From contig OZ245892.1 in assembly GCA_965229605.1 (NCBI GenBank), forward strand, positions 372,001 through 436,000: 64,000 bases of DNA, written 5' to 3'. Every line of letters starts with the position of its first letter. Within the stretch, counting starts at the first letter, position 1. This document shows positions 25,779 to 34,168 of the stretch, piece after piece. This DNA is from G965229605 sp965229605 (GTDB lineage: Bacteria; Pseudomonadota; Alphaproteobacteria; CBDDJK01). A program made the translations under genes and the position numbers. A model generated the notes under the pieces. The model searched no databases. It saw only the letters and a list, made by a program, of their open reading frames with translations, and was not told the DNA's origin.

Positions 25779-27404
25779 ATGAGCGCACACGATAACACCG
25801 CAGATAATCCTACCAGCGCGATCCGGTCCGAAAAAATCCTTATCATCGATTTTGGCAGCCAATATACACAGCTGATTGCGCGGCGCCTGCGTGAATCGTC
25901 TATTTATTGCGAAATCCACCCCTGCACCCGCACCACCTTTGAAACCGTCAAAGCCTTTAACCCGCGCGGGATTATCTTGTCGGGAGGCCCGGCCTCGGTC
26001 TTTATGAAAGATGCTCCGCAGCTGGATATGAAGATTTTAACCATGGGCCTGCCCGTGCTTGGCATTTGCTATGGGTTCCAGCTCTTGATGCAGCATCTGG
26101 GCGGGGAGATATCTCCACCGGTTGCGGCTAAGGGGTCAGGACATGAAAATGCAGAAGGACGGGAATTTGGAAAAGCCTTTGTGACATTCAGCCAGAACTC
26201 TCCCTTGACCGAAGGGTTGCCGCGCCAAAAACGTGCTCAGGTCTGGATGAGCCACGGGGACCGTGTGGCTCGGCTGGCCCCCGATTTTTCTGTTCTGGCT
26301 TCCAGCACCGGGGCGCCGGTTGCGCTGGTCGGAGACGATAAACGCCGCTTTTATGGCACACAGTTTCACCCCGAAGTTGAACATACGCTGGTGGGGCGGC
26401 ACTTGCTGGATAATTTTGCCCGGCGAATCTGTGGTTGCTCGGGAAACTGGACGATGGGGGCCTTTGTCGATCAGGCAATCGAGGATATCAAAGCCCAGGT
26501 TGGTGACAACCGGGTGATCTGCGCCTTGTCCGGCGGGGTTGATTCAGCGGTGACCGCAGCCTTGATCCATCGGGCTATCGGGGATCGCCTGACCTGTATT
26601 CTGGTGGATCATGGCTTGATGCGCCGCAACGAGACCTCTGAAATTCTAACGCTTTTCCGTAAAGAGCAGCCCTTGCAGCTTATTCACTGCCAGGCAGAAG
26701 ACCGCTTCCTGAAAGCCCTCCATCAAGTGCAAGACCCGGAAGAAAAGCGCAAGATTATCGGCCGCACCTTTATTGAACTCTTTGAAGAAGAAGCGAAAAA
26801 ACTTGGCAATATCAAGTTTCTTGCTCAAGGCACATTATATCCGGATGTGATTGAAAGTGTCTCTTCTCTGGGCGGGCCATCTGTGACGATAAAATCGCAC
26901 CATAATGTTGGCGGCTTGCCTGAACGCATGAAACTCACCCTGATTGAACCCTTGCGCGATCTCTTTAAAGACGAAGTGCGCCGGTTGGGAGCAGAACTCG
27001 GTATTCCGCCGCATATTCTGGGCCGTCACCCCTTTCCAGGGCCCGGCCTGGCTATCCGCATTCCCGGCCCTGTCACCCCTGAAGACTGCGCGCTGCTGCG
27101 ACAGGTCGATGAAATCTATATCGATGAAATCCGCAAAGCTGGCCTGTATGATAAAATCTGGCAGGCCTTTGCTGTGCTGCTCCCCGTACGAAGTGTCGGG
27201 GTCATGGGCGATAATCGCTCCTACGAGCGAGTCACGGCTTTAAGGGCGGTCACCTCCACCGATGGAATGACCGCCGAATTCTATCCGTTCAAACCCGACT
27301 TTCTAAACCGCACCGCCACACGAATTGTCAACGAAATCTCTGGCATCAACAGGGTCGTCTATGACGTGACCTCCAAACCCCCCGGCACCATCGAGTGGGA
27401 GTAA
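25779..27404 (+). CDS. guaA: GMP synthase (glutamine-hydrolysing)
   Basis: 541 residues from the ATG at 25779 (MSAHDNTADN); starts at 25752 and 25764 are in frame but would overlap the promoter-like boxes. The class I glutaminase domain has GICYGFQLLMQHLGG with the nucleophile Cys and QFHPEVEHT with the His-Glu pair. The ATP-pyrophosphatase domain has VICALSGGVDSAVTAAL. The C-terminal dimerisation domain ends KPPGTIEWE, the universal GuaA terminus. It converts XMP to GMP. Confidence 0.96.
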   Translation: MSAHDNTADNPTSAIRSEKILIIDFGSQYTQLIARRLRESSIYCEIHPCTRTTFETVKAFNPRGIILSGGPASVFMKDAPQLDMKILTMGLPVLGICYGFQLLMQHLGGEISPPVAAKGSGHENAEGREFGKAFVTFSQNSPLTEGLPRQKRAQVWMSHGDRVARLAPDFSVLASSTGAPVALVGDDKRRFYGTQFHPEVEHTLVGRHLLDNFARRICGCSGNWTMGAFVDQAIEDIKAQVGDNRVICALSGGVDSAVTAALIHRAIGDRLTCILVDHGLMRRNETSEILTLFRKEQPLQLIHCQAEDRFLKALHQVQDPEEKRKIIGRTFIELFEEEAKKLGNIKFLAQGTLYPDVIESVSSLGGPSVTIKSHHNVGGLPERMKLTLIEPLRDLFKDEVRRLGAELGIPPHILGRHPFPGPGLAIRIPGPVTPEDCALLRQVDEIYIDEIRKAGLYDKIWQAFAVLLPVRSVGVMGDNRSYERVTALRAVTSTDGMTAEFYPFKPDFLNRTATRIVNEISGINRVVYDVTSKPPGTIEWE

Positions 27405-27486
27405 ATTTAATAAGACAAAATTTTGCCTGCATGCGGTACAAACGCCCGCACATTCTGAAGCCATAAATCAGTCATGCCTAAACCTC

Positions 27487-28320
27487 ATGAAAATATCCTT
27501 TGTCGACAGAATTAGACGATTAGCTGCCTATCCCTCCTATGCGCTTTATGGGATGGCGCATAGATATATCAAACACTATGAAGGATTTAATTATAATTTC
27601 CAAAAAAATGGAGAGGAAAGTTTTCTGGACAAGTTAAGCCATCAAGATATCACGGTGATATTTGATGTCGGCGCAAATGTCGGAGACTGGAGCGAGATTG
27701 CTTTAACAAAATTCCATAACGCCACCATTCATTGTTTTGAATTGTCCGAGTCAACCTATAGCACATTACAAACAAAACTCGGGCATGAGAAAAGGGTTGT
27801 GTTAAATAACATGGGCCTGTCCGATAATGCAGAGGTCGTTGAATATAAAGACCAAGGCCCCAATTCCAGAAAAAATACCTTGCTGTCCGATGTAAATTTC
27901 CATGCTTTGGACAAACCGCCCATCACCAAGAAAGCCGAGCTTTCTACCGGTTCTGAATACTACAAGTCTGCAGGGCTTGAACATATTGATTTGCTGAAAA
28001 TAGATGTTGAAGGGGTAGAGCATCTGGTGCTTAAGGGCTTTGCAGATCTTCTTGAAAAAGGCAAAATCAGAGCGATTCAATTTGAATATGGCTATTTAAA
28101 TGGCGATGCAAAATTCCTGATGAAGGATTTTTACAAGATGCTGCAAAATTATGGTTATATCTTGGGACCATTAAAACGGCAGGGTGTGCTCTTTATGGAT
28201 TTTGACTATTCGCTCAATAATTTCAAATCTGGCCCCAATTATGTCGCTATTCATAAAAGCTGCCCAGAAATCATAAAGGCTGTCCAAGGCTCCCAGCTTA
28301 TGGGCTTCCCAAGACGGTAA
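27487..28320 (+). CDS. FkbM family methyltransferase
   Basis: 277 residues. VIFDVGANVGDWSEIALTKF is the SAM-binding motif I, IHCFELSESTY is motif II, and DLLKIDVEGVEHLVLKGF is the FkbM hallmark. The region ends FEYGYLNGDAKFLMKDFYKML. FkbM enzymes methylate hydroxyl groups on sugars or secondary metabolites. The gene is AT-richer than guaA and sits at the edge of accessory islet 1, so it may have been acquired; its substrate is unknown. Confidence 0.82.
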   Translation: MKISFVDRIRRLAAYPSYALYGMAHRYIKHYEGFNYNFQKNGEESFLDKLSHQDITVIFDVGANVGDWSEIALTKFHNATIHCFELSESTYSTLQTKLGHEKRVVLNNMGLSDNAEVVEYKDQGPNSRKNTLLSDVNFHALDKPPITKKAELSTGSEYYKSAGLEHIDLLKIDVEGVEHLVLKGFADLLEKGKIRAIQFEYGYLNGDAKFLMKDFYKMLQNYGYILGPLKRQGVLFMDFDYSLNNFKSGPNYVAIHKSCPEIIKAVQGSQLMGFPRR

Positions 28321-28341
28321 GTCCATATGGTAGTTTGTTTT

Positions 28342-28360
28342 GGGGCTGTTCTGGATAACT
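28342..28360 (+). repeat. Solitary IS1595-like terminal repeat
   Basis: GGGGCTGTTCTGGATAACT matches 17 of 19 bases of the reverse complement of 46500-46518 (GGGGCTGTCCTAGATAACT), which ends an IS1595-like relic. It therefore looks like the left end of a relative of that element. It lies 39 bp before the target duplication of the ISAs1 copy, which suggests a nested insertion. Confidence 0.5.
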
Positions 28361-28390
28361 TGATTTTGGACTATTATGGATGGCACGAGT

Positions 28391-29603
28391 ACATTTTGCC
28401 AGGGGAATCGCATTAGAAAAATTTGACAAATGACTTCGGATGGATTCTGAGGGTTCCATAACAACATGGAGCCTTACTATGCCAACCTTACAAAGTTATT
28501 TCAATGGTTTGGATGATCCGCGCACAGGCAACGCCAAGCGTCACAAGTTCAGTGATTTGATGACGATTAGTCTTCTTTGTGCTCTTTGTGGTGGCGAAAC
28601 AGCGGTTGATATGGCTGATTTTTGCGTTGCTAAAGAGGATTTTCTTCGCCAGTATCTTGAATTGCCGGGCGGTTTGCCCTGCCATGACACATTTTCGCGC
28701 CTGTTTCGTATGATCAAGCCGGACGCTTTTGGAGTTCTGTTCAACAAATTCCGCGAGGACTTTGCGCAAGCACGCGATGAGATAAAAGCTATCGCGATGG
28801 ATGGGAAAGAGATCCGCCGTGCCTTTGACAAAGCTTCTGAGCAGTCTGGCGTAAACATGGTGACAGCCTTTGCTCATGGTGCAAGGCTTTCACTTGGCAT
28901 TGCTCAAGGCCAGCGCGGCGGGAGTGAGATTTTCTCCTTGCGTGAGCTTGTCAGCAAGCTGGAACTCAAAGGCATGATGATCACCGCTGATGCCCTTCAT
29001 TGCCAGCGAGAAACCTGTAAACTTCTGGTGGAAGAGGGCGCGGATTATTGCCTTCAGCTTAAAGGCAACCAAAGGGATATGAAGCAGGATATCATGGCTT
29101 TTGTTGCTGATCATGGCACTGATATTGTTGATAGATTTAAGACAGTTGATGGAGATCACGGGCGCATTGAGACAAGGTCGTATGAAGTCTATGACATACC
29201 GCAATATCTTCACGACATGCATCAATGGCCACATCTGAAAGCCTTTGTTCATGTTGCGACCAATCGTGAGAAAGACGGCAAAATCAGCCAGTCTGAACGG
29301 CTATATCTGTTATCAAAGCAGTTATCGGCCGAAGAAGCAGAAAAGATAATCCGAGGGCACTGGCAGATTGAAAATAACCTGCACTGGACACTGGATATGG
29401 TGATGAACGAGGATCAACACCGCGCCAGGAAAGACCATGCCCCCGTCAATTTTGCTGCTCTCAGGCGCATCGCACTCAACATTATCAAGTGCAACAAGGA
29501 AAAGGGCTCTAACCGTGTCAAATTCAAACGCGCGGGATGGAGTGATCGCTTCCTCGCGTCACTGCTACAAGATTTTTGAAATGCGATTGCCCTGACATTT
29601 TGC
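28391..29603 (+). mobile_element. Complete ISAs1-family insertion sequence with 9-bp target duplication
   Basis: The element spans 28400-29594 (1195 bp). Terminal repeats are CAGGGGAATCGCATT on the left and, reverse-complemented, CAGGGCAATCGCATT on the right (14 of 15). Both ends are flanked by the same 9 bases, ACATTTTGC, at 28391-28399 and 29595-29603. The intact target duplication and open transposase frame point to a recent insertion. A relic of the same right end occurs at 44948-44993. Confidence 0.93.
28440..29579 (+). CDS. ISAs1 family transposase
   Basis: 379 residues, full length. DDPRTGNAKRHKFSDLMTISLLCALCGGETAVDMADF is the N-terminal DDE_Tnp_1-associated (DBD_Tnp_1) region of ISAs1 transposases. 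AIAMDGKEIRRAFDKAS carries the first catalytic Asp, GMMITADALHCQRETCKLL the second, and IRGHWQIENNLHWTLDMVMNEDQHRAR the H-W-x-I-E-N-x-L-H-W motif with the catalytic Glu. The start used is at 28440; an internal ATG at 28479 (MPTLQSYFNGLDDPR) is also plausible. Confidence 0.95.
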   Translation: MDSEGSITTWSLTMPTLQSYFNGLDDPRTGNAKRHKFSDLMTISLLCALCGGETAVDMADFCVAKEDFLRQYLELPGGLPCHDTFSRLFRMIKPDAFGVLFNKFREDFAQARDEIKAIAMDGKEIRRAFDKASEQSGVNMVTAFAHGARLSLGIAQGQRGGSEIFSLRELVSKLELKGMMITADALHCQRETCKLLVEEGADYCLQLKGNQRDMKQDIMAFVADHGTDIVDRFKTVDGDHGRIETRSYEVYDIPQYLHDMHQWPHLKAFVHVATNREKDGKISQSERLYLLSKQLSAEEAEKIIRGHWQIENNLHWTLDMVMNEDQHRARKDHAPVNFAALRRIALNIIKCNKEKGSNRVKFKRAGWSDRFLASLLQDF

Positions 29604-29767
29604 ACACGGGGCTTGTATAACTCAGCCTAGGATGATAGAGAGCCCACTTGAAAATCTTGGGGCTTGACAACTTTCCACAGATAAATTTGCTGATATCATG
29701 TTCATTGTTGTCTCATTTAGTCGAATCGGCTCCAATTGATTAAGCTAAATCAAGTATGGAGTGCCAA

Positions 29768-30391
29768 ATGCTGGAAGGCAGTGATAAATCGAAAAACAAG
29801 CCTGATGTGCGCAACGCATATAAAGCTGGGCTGGAAATGCGCGATGAATTTAACACTTTTTTTTCCAAAGAACTACTAAAAGAATTAAGCCCAGACAAGA
29901 ATAATGCGAGAAAAATAAACGGTTTGCTTAAAAAAGGTGTAGAGGCACTTGGCGGTAAAGTACAAAGCGTTCCTGTCGGACATGAGAAACTGTATTCAGA
30001 TGATGATAAAATGAATGCGCATCCTTCTGCCTTAAAGTATGACCGTGATGATAAGTTACAGGCTAAAGAGAGTTTTATAATTTATACTCCTGAAGGAGAC
30101 CATCCTGAAATTGAAAATTGGGCAATTGCGTTTGAATTAGGCCACTATTTTCTCCACCCAAACCGACATGATTGGTATATGGGTGGGGCAGATGGTGTTG
30201 ATGAGAAATTTAATGATGAAGCAGCCGCTTTTAGCGTTGCGTTTCTTCTTCCTAATGAAGAGGTCAAGAAAAAATATGCTGAATTAACAAAAATCTGTAC
30301 TGATGAAAATAAAGTAATTTCAAGAATAGCTGACTTTTTTGGAGTATGGGATGATATTGTAAGAAGGCATATAAATAAAATTTGCCGCTAA
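29768..30391 (+). CDS. ImmA/IrrE-like metallopeptidase-fold protein with altered HExxH
   Basis: 207 residues from the ATG at 29768, which has GGAG at 29758-29761 (6 bp spacing); the ATG at 29756 has no such site. Residues from about 90 onward match the ImmA/IrrE (DUF955) fold: NWAIAFELGHYFLHP, then NDEAAAFSVAFLLP with the usual third-ligand Glu (residue 151), then a HTH-like C-terminus ISRIADFFGVWDDIVRRHIN. The zinc motif reads F122-E-L-G-H126 where the family has H-E-x-x-H, so peptidase activity may be lost or altered. ImmA/IrrE proteins usually act in regulation, mobile elements or toxin-antitoxin and defence loci. The gene is AT-rich, lies just after the ISAs1 copy, and is 38 bp before the cyclase-like gene. 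Confidence 0.7.
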   Translation: MLEGSDKSKNKPDVRNAYKAGLEMRDEFNTFFSKELLKELSPDKNNARKINGLLKKGVEALGGKVQSVPVGHEKLYSDDDKMNAHPSALKYDRDDKLQAKESFIIYTPEGDHPEIENWAIAFELGHYFLHPNRHDWYMGGADGVDEKFNDEAAAFSVAFLLPNEEVKKKYAELTKICTDENKVISRIADFFGVWDDIVRRHINKICR

Positions 30392-30429
30392 ACTTAAAAT
30401 AATTCAGCTTTCGTTTTTATAGACTCCTA

Positions 30430-32112
30430 ATGTTTGAAGAAGATATTTTTGTGTTTTATAAAAAGGGTGTGAAAAACGCATCATTAAATTTTAAGTTGCG
30501 ACTTTTTTTAAGCTTGGATTTTTCAAATTCAACGAATTACAAGCAATCCATACCACCACAATTGTCACCTCAATCTTCATATGCAGGTGCAGATTTAAGT
30601 GAAAGCGATAGACCTATTATAAATGGTATGCTTTCAGCAACATCGCCCTGGATTACCCCATTTTCCTATTTTATTTCACAAATTGACAGGGTAATAGATC
30701 TTGCGTGGAAACAAGTCGTTGGTTCATTAAACAGCTCTGAGCCGGAAACTCAGCCAAACCCAAGTTTGCTTTTACGCCCTAAATATTGGAAGCCAATTGG
30801 TGATGAAGTTGTCTATCAAGTTCGGCTTGTTCATCCATTACAAGTAGCCCTTTGCCTCTATTGCTGGAAAATTGTAACCAGAGAGGTTAGAAAGCAGGTC
30901 ATAAACTCCAGACCCTTGAACGTGAAGGCAGCAGCTTGGCTGGCTGGATTTCCAATAAATAACTCAGAGTTTGTTGTTGGCGTCACATCTGATGATTGGT
31001 CATTTTTAGATCAGCAAAAAGGCTTTCCAACCTCTAACTACAAAACGGACATAATTCATCATATTTTGCCAATTTTATGCAGGCTGGATCAAAAGTTTTT
31101 TAACAGATGCATTAAGAATCTATCAAACTTAAGTGCAAATGATGTTAAAAATTATAAGAATATTGCACGCAGATTACAATATAAGCAAATAGATTTTTTA
31201 GGTCCGCAGATGGACACTGGCTTTAGAATTGCTGATAAGTCAACGCCCAAAAAAATGATGATATCAGCAGATGTTGCTTACATATTATCAACCTTACTGG
31301 CCGGAGAGGTAAAAAAATCATCCGAAGAGGTAAATTCAAATAGAAATGGAGAGATTCCCAAAAAAGAAGCACCTGCAAATGACGCAGAATCTTCTATGAC
31401 AAAAAACTCAGTTGAGGTAGCCGATAAAGACAGTAATGAAAATTTAGAAGAACAAAATATTATAGAAAGAAATACTATAAGTTTTTGTAAAAATATTTAT
31501 TCACATCTAGAAAGTGATTTGAAAAAAGTGAAAACTCGCACTTTAGAAACTATGAACATTACTTTTAAAAGTAAAATAGGAGAGATCATTTCCGAAAAGT
31601 TAGAACTTTACTATGATGGGCGTTTCCCATTGAAAGGTGTTCGAGAAGGCCGACCATATCCGTTATTTTGGTTAAATGCCGATGAAGAAAATGCAATTGA
31701 TATTGCAGAGAACAAACTTTCAGAAGACAAAAGCGTTACTTATGAGGATGTTAATGATTTTACTTTCCGCTTTTTGGCACAAAATTATTTAGGGTATAAT
31801 GAAAAACATCCAACAGAGCCAAAGGAATTACCCTCTTCTGATTCATTTGTTGGCGATGAGTGGTTAATGGTTCCATTTATTCAAGGCCTTAACCTTATTC
31901 CCTATCGTTTTAAACGTGCTGCTAAGAAAGAAAATTTAACATGTATCATATCGGCAATGCATAATGCGCATAAAGAAAAAAGGCAAAAAATATTTCAAGG
32001 GTTATCTACATCGCATGTTTTGAGCTTATTGAGTTCTGCTTCATCTTCAATGCCTACTGAGAATTTGCCTCAAAAAGCTAAACTTGCTGCTCATGTGAAT
32101 AGATTGAAATAA
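30430..32112 (+). CDS. Class III nucleotide-cyclase-like protein of unknown role
   Basis: 560 residues, AT-rich. I recognise a divergent class III cyclase homology domain. Residues 24-38 (RLFLSLDFSNSTNYK) match the first metal-Asp strand (D30; usual pattern D-x-x-G-S-T). K121-P-I-G-D125 matches the KxxGD hairpin with the base-specifying Lys and second metal Asp. L257-GPQMDTGFRIAD matches the G-x-x-V-N-x-A-x-R-L helix with Asp262 in place of Asn and Arg266 kept. LKGV near 401-404 followed by PLFW matches the final strand. A hydrophilic insert (about 291-347) and a 145-residue C-terminus are unassigned. It probably makes a cyclic nucleotide, or is a degenerate sensor; the partner is the ImmA-like protein upstream. 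The cyclase call rests on motifs alone. Confidence 0.5.
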   Translation: MFEEDIFVFYKKGVKNASLNFKLRLFLSLDFSNSTNYKQSIPPQLSPQSSYAGADLSESDRPIINGMLSATSPWITPFSYFISQIDRVIDLAWKQVVGSLNSSEPETQPNPSLLLRPKYWKPIGDEVVYQVRLVHPLQVALCLYCWKIVTREVRKQVINSRPLNVKAAAWLAGFPINNSEFVVGVTSDDWSFLDQQKGFPTSNYKTDIIHHILPILCRLDQKFFNRCIKNLSNLSANDVKNYKNIARRLQYKQIDFLGPQMDTGFRIADKSTPKKMMISADVAYILSTLLAGEVKKSSEEVNSNRNGEIPKKEAPANDAESSMTKNSVEVADKDSNENLEEQNIIERNTISFCKNIYSHLESDLKKVKTRTLETMNITFKSKIGEIISEKLELYYDGRFPLKGVREGRPYPLFWLNADEENAIDIAENKLSEDKSVTYEDVNDFTFRFLAQNYLGYNEKHPTEPKELPSSDSFVGDEWLMVPFIQGLNLIPYRFKRAAKKENLTCIISAMHNAHKEKRQKIFQGLSTSHVLSLLSSASSSMPTENLPQKAKLAAHVNRLK

Positions 32113-32148
32113 CCTGTTAATAAACGCGAGCTTTAGGGTAGTTGTTAT

Positions 32149-32916
32149 TTACAATGAGCTGGTGATGCCGCCATCGACATAGATGATCTGGCCATTCACA
32201 AAGCTGGAGGCGGTGGAGGTCAGGAAGATGCAGGCCCCGACAAGTTCTTTGACATCGCCCCAGCGGCCAGCCGGAGTGCGTTTGCATAGCCATTCGGTAA
32301 AAGCCTGATCAGCGACCAGAGCGGCGGTGAGTTCGGTATCAAAATAGCCGGGGGCCAGTCCATTGACCTGCAAGCCATATTTTGCCCAGTCGGTTGCCAT
32401 GCCCTTGGTCAGATTGGCAACCGCCCCTTTGGAGGCAGTGTAGGGCGCAATGGAGGGCCGTGCCAAGGCGGCTTGCACGGAACAGATATTGACGATCTTG
32501 CCTTCTCCGCGCTCGATCATATGTTTGGCGACCGATTGTCCGACATAGAAGACCGCGTTAAGATTAAGGCGCATCAATTCTTCAAATTTTTCAACAGGAA
32601 ATTCTTCAAGCTGTTCCCGATATTGCATCCCGGCGTTATTGACCAGAATATCAACGGAGCCAGTATCGGCTTCAAAGCGGTTAACCGCCTTGTTAACAGC
32701 GACCGGGTCGGTGACATCAAAACATAATTCATGAATAGTGAAGCCCTTTGCCCGCAGTTGTTCCGCCGCTTCGCGCAGACGGTCAGGGTTTGAGCCATTG
32801 ACGATGATTTCTGCACCAGCTGCTGCAAGCCCGCTGGCCAGTTCAAATCCGATTCCCCGGCTGGACCCGGTAATCAGGGCGCGCCGTCCAGAAAGATCAA
32901 ACAGGTTATTATTCAC
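32149..32916 (-). CDS. idnO: Gluconate 5-dehydrogenase-like SDR oxidoreductase
   Basis: 255 residues from a GTG at 32916 (VNNNLFDLSGRRALIT); the upstream ATG at 32997 would add 27 non-conserved residues and run through the divergent promoter. TGSSRGIGFELA is the NAD(P)-binding glycine motif, NNAGMQY the NNAG motif, and S-x12-Y-x3-K is seen as ICSVQAALARPSIAPYTASKG. Length and the FDLSGRRALITG start match IdnO, which interconverts gluconate and 5-ketogluconate. It is divergent from the idonate dehydrogenase gene, which supports that assignment. Confidence 0.82.
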   Translation of the reverse strand: MNNNLFDLSGRRALITGSSRGIGFELASGLAAAGAEIIVNGSNPDRLREAAEQLRAKGFTIHELCFDVTDPVAVNKAVNRFEADTGSVDILVNNAGMQYREQLEEFPVEKFEELMRLNLNAVFYVGQSVAKHMIERGEGKIVNICSVQAALARPSIAPYTASKGAVANLTKGMATDWAKYGLQVNGLAPGYFDTELTAALVADQAFTEWLCKRTPAGRWGDVKELVGACIFLTSTASSFVNGQIIYVDGGITSSL

Positions 32917-32993
32917 GACGTAGCCTCTTTTGAATAAATTGTTTTGCGTTTTTGTATAGGAGAGGGCTACATACATGTTTGGTTTTTGCCTTG

Positions 32994-33033
32994 TCAATCT
33001 ATGGTCATAAAATTCAATCTGTGGTCATGAAAT
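32994..33033. promoter_or_regulatory. Tandem 20-bp repeats in the idnO-idnD divergent region, candidate operator
   Basis: Two head-to-tail units, TCAATCTATGGTCATAAAAT (32994-33013) and TCAATCTGTGGTCATGAAAT (33014-33033), match at 18 of 20 bases. The period is about two helical turns. They lie between the divergent genes, just before the idonate dehydrogenase start at 33042. A transcription factor binding both copies is plausible, but no regulator gene is adjacent. Confidence 0.5.
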
Positions 33034-33041
33034 ATCGGGAT

Positions 33042-34106
33042 ATGGGGGAGAAATTGATAAAATCGGTTGTTTGCTATGGGGCAGAGGACTTGCGGGTTGA
33101 GGCCACCAGCCTGCCCGATTTATTGCCGGGTCAGGTGCGTATCGAGGTTGCGGCTGGCGGGATTTGCGGGTCTGATCTGCATTATTTTAATCATGGAGGC
33201 TTTGGCGCCATTCGGATCAAGGAGCCGATGATTCTGGGTCACGAGATATCTGGCCATATCACAGATGTCGCTGTCTCAGATATTACCGGGGATGTTGAAG
33301 AAGTCTCGGTTGGAGATCTGGTTGCTGTGAATCCAAGTCGGCCCTGTTACAGTTGTTTTTATTGTCAACAGGCGATGTATAACCAGTGTATGGAGATGCG
33401 CTTTTATGGAAGTGCCATGCGTTTTCCGCATGTTCAGGGTGTGTTCAGTCAGGTGATTGTTGCAGAGGCGTCGCAATGTTTCAAACTTCCTGCAGAAGTC
33501 AGCCCGGCCCATGCGGCCTGTGCCGAGCCGCTATCAGTTGCTTTATCAGCGATCAGGAAGGCAGGCGAGTTGATGGGAAAATCTGTTCTGGTGACCGGGT
33601 CGGGGCCGATTGGTTCTTTGGTGATTGCGGCGGCCAAGGCTTTTGGAGCAGCCCATATTGTCGCCACTGACATTGTTGATGAGGCCTTGCAGCGGGCCAA
33701 AGAAATAGGCGCAGACGCGACAATCAACGTCCTCACGCAACCGGATGCGCTTGATAAATATTCAGCCAGAAAAGGGGTCTTTGATGTTGTGATCGAGGCT
33801 TCGGGGAATGAGGCGGCTTTGCGCAGTGCGCTTAACATTCTGCGCCCGCATGGCCGTTTGGTCTTGCTGGGGCTTGGTGGAGATATCAGCCTGCCGCTTA
33901 ATGTTATGGTTGCCAAAGAATTTTCGATCCAGGGCAGCTTCCGCTTCCACGAAGAATTTGTCTGGGCGGTTCAGTTGATTGCTGAAAAGCGGATTCCGCT
34001 GGCCCCCTTGCTGACCCATAGTTTTCCGGTCGATCAGGCGGTTGAAGCCTTTACAACTGCGAATGACCGGACAAAAGCCATGAAAGTGCAATTAAGTTTT
34101 GCTTGA
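33042..34106 (+). CDS. idnD: L-idonate 5-dehydrogenase (zinc-dependent MDR family)
   Basis: 354 residues from the ATG at 33042 (MGEKLIKSVVCYGAEDLRVE); ATGs at 33027 and 32952 are upstream but fall in or before the repeat region. GGICGSDLHYFNHGGFGAIRIKEPMILGHEISG holds the catalytic Cys and GHE zinc ligands, and NPSRPCYSCFYCQQAMYNQC the structural-zinc cysteines. VLVTGSGPIGSLVIAAAKAFG is the NAD(P) Rossmann motif. HYFNHGGFGAIRIKEPM is typical of L-idonate 5-dehydrogenases. It heads a run of sugar-acid genes. Confidence 0.85.
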   Translation: MGEKLIKSVVCYGAEDLRVEATSLPDLLPGQVRIEVAAGGICGSDLHYFNHGGFGAIRIKEPMILGHEISGHITDVAVSDITGDVEEVSVGDLVAVNPSRPCYSCFYCQQAMYNQCMEMRFYGSAMRFPHVQGVFSQVIVAEASQCFKLPAEVSPAHAACAEPLSVALSAIRKAGELMGKSVLVTGSGPIGSLVIAAAKAFGAAHIVATDIVDEALQRAKEIGADATINVLTQPDALDKYSARKGVFDVVIEASGNEAALRSALNILRPHGRLVLLGLGGDISLPLNVMVAKEFSIQGSFRFHEEFVWAVQLIAEKRIPLAPLLTHSFPVDQAVEAFTTANDRTKAMKVQLSFA

Positions 34107-34168
34107 TCGTCTTGCCCTGATTTATAAAATAAGACCAAAACATCCATTTCACTAAAAGAGGCAGGTAT

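Noticed and set aside
29664..29696. Sigma-70 promoter before the ImmA-like gene
   Set aside because: A perfect TTGACA lies at 29664-29669, but the nearest -10-like hexamer is 21 bp away, so the pair is too poorly spaced to call.
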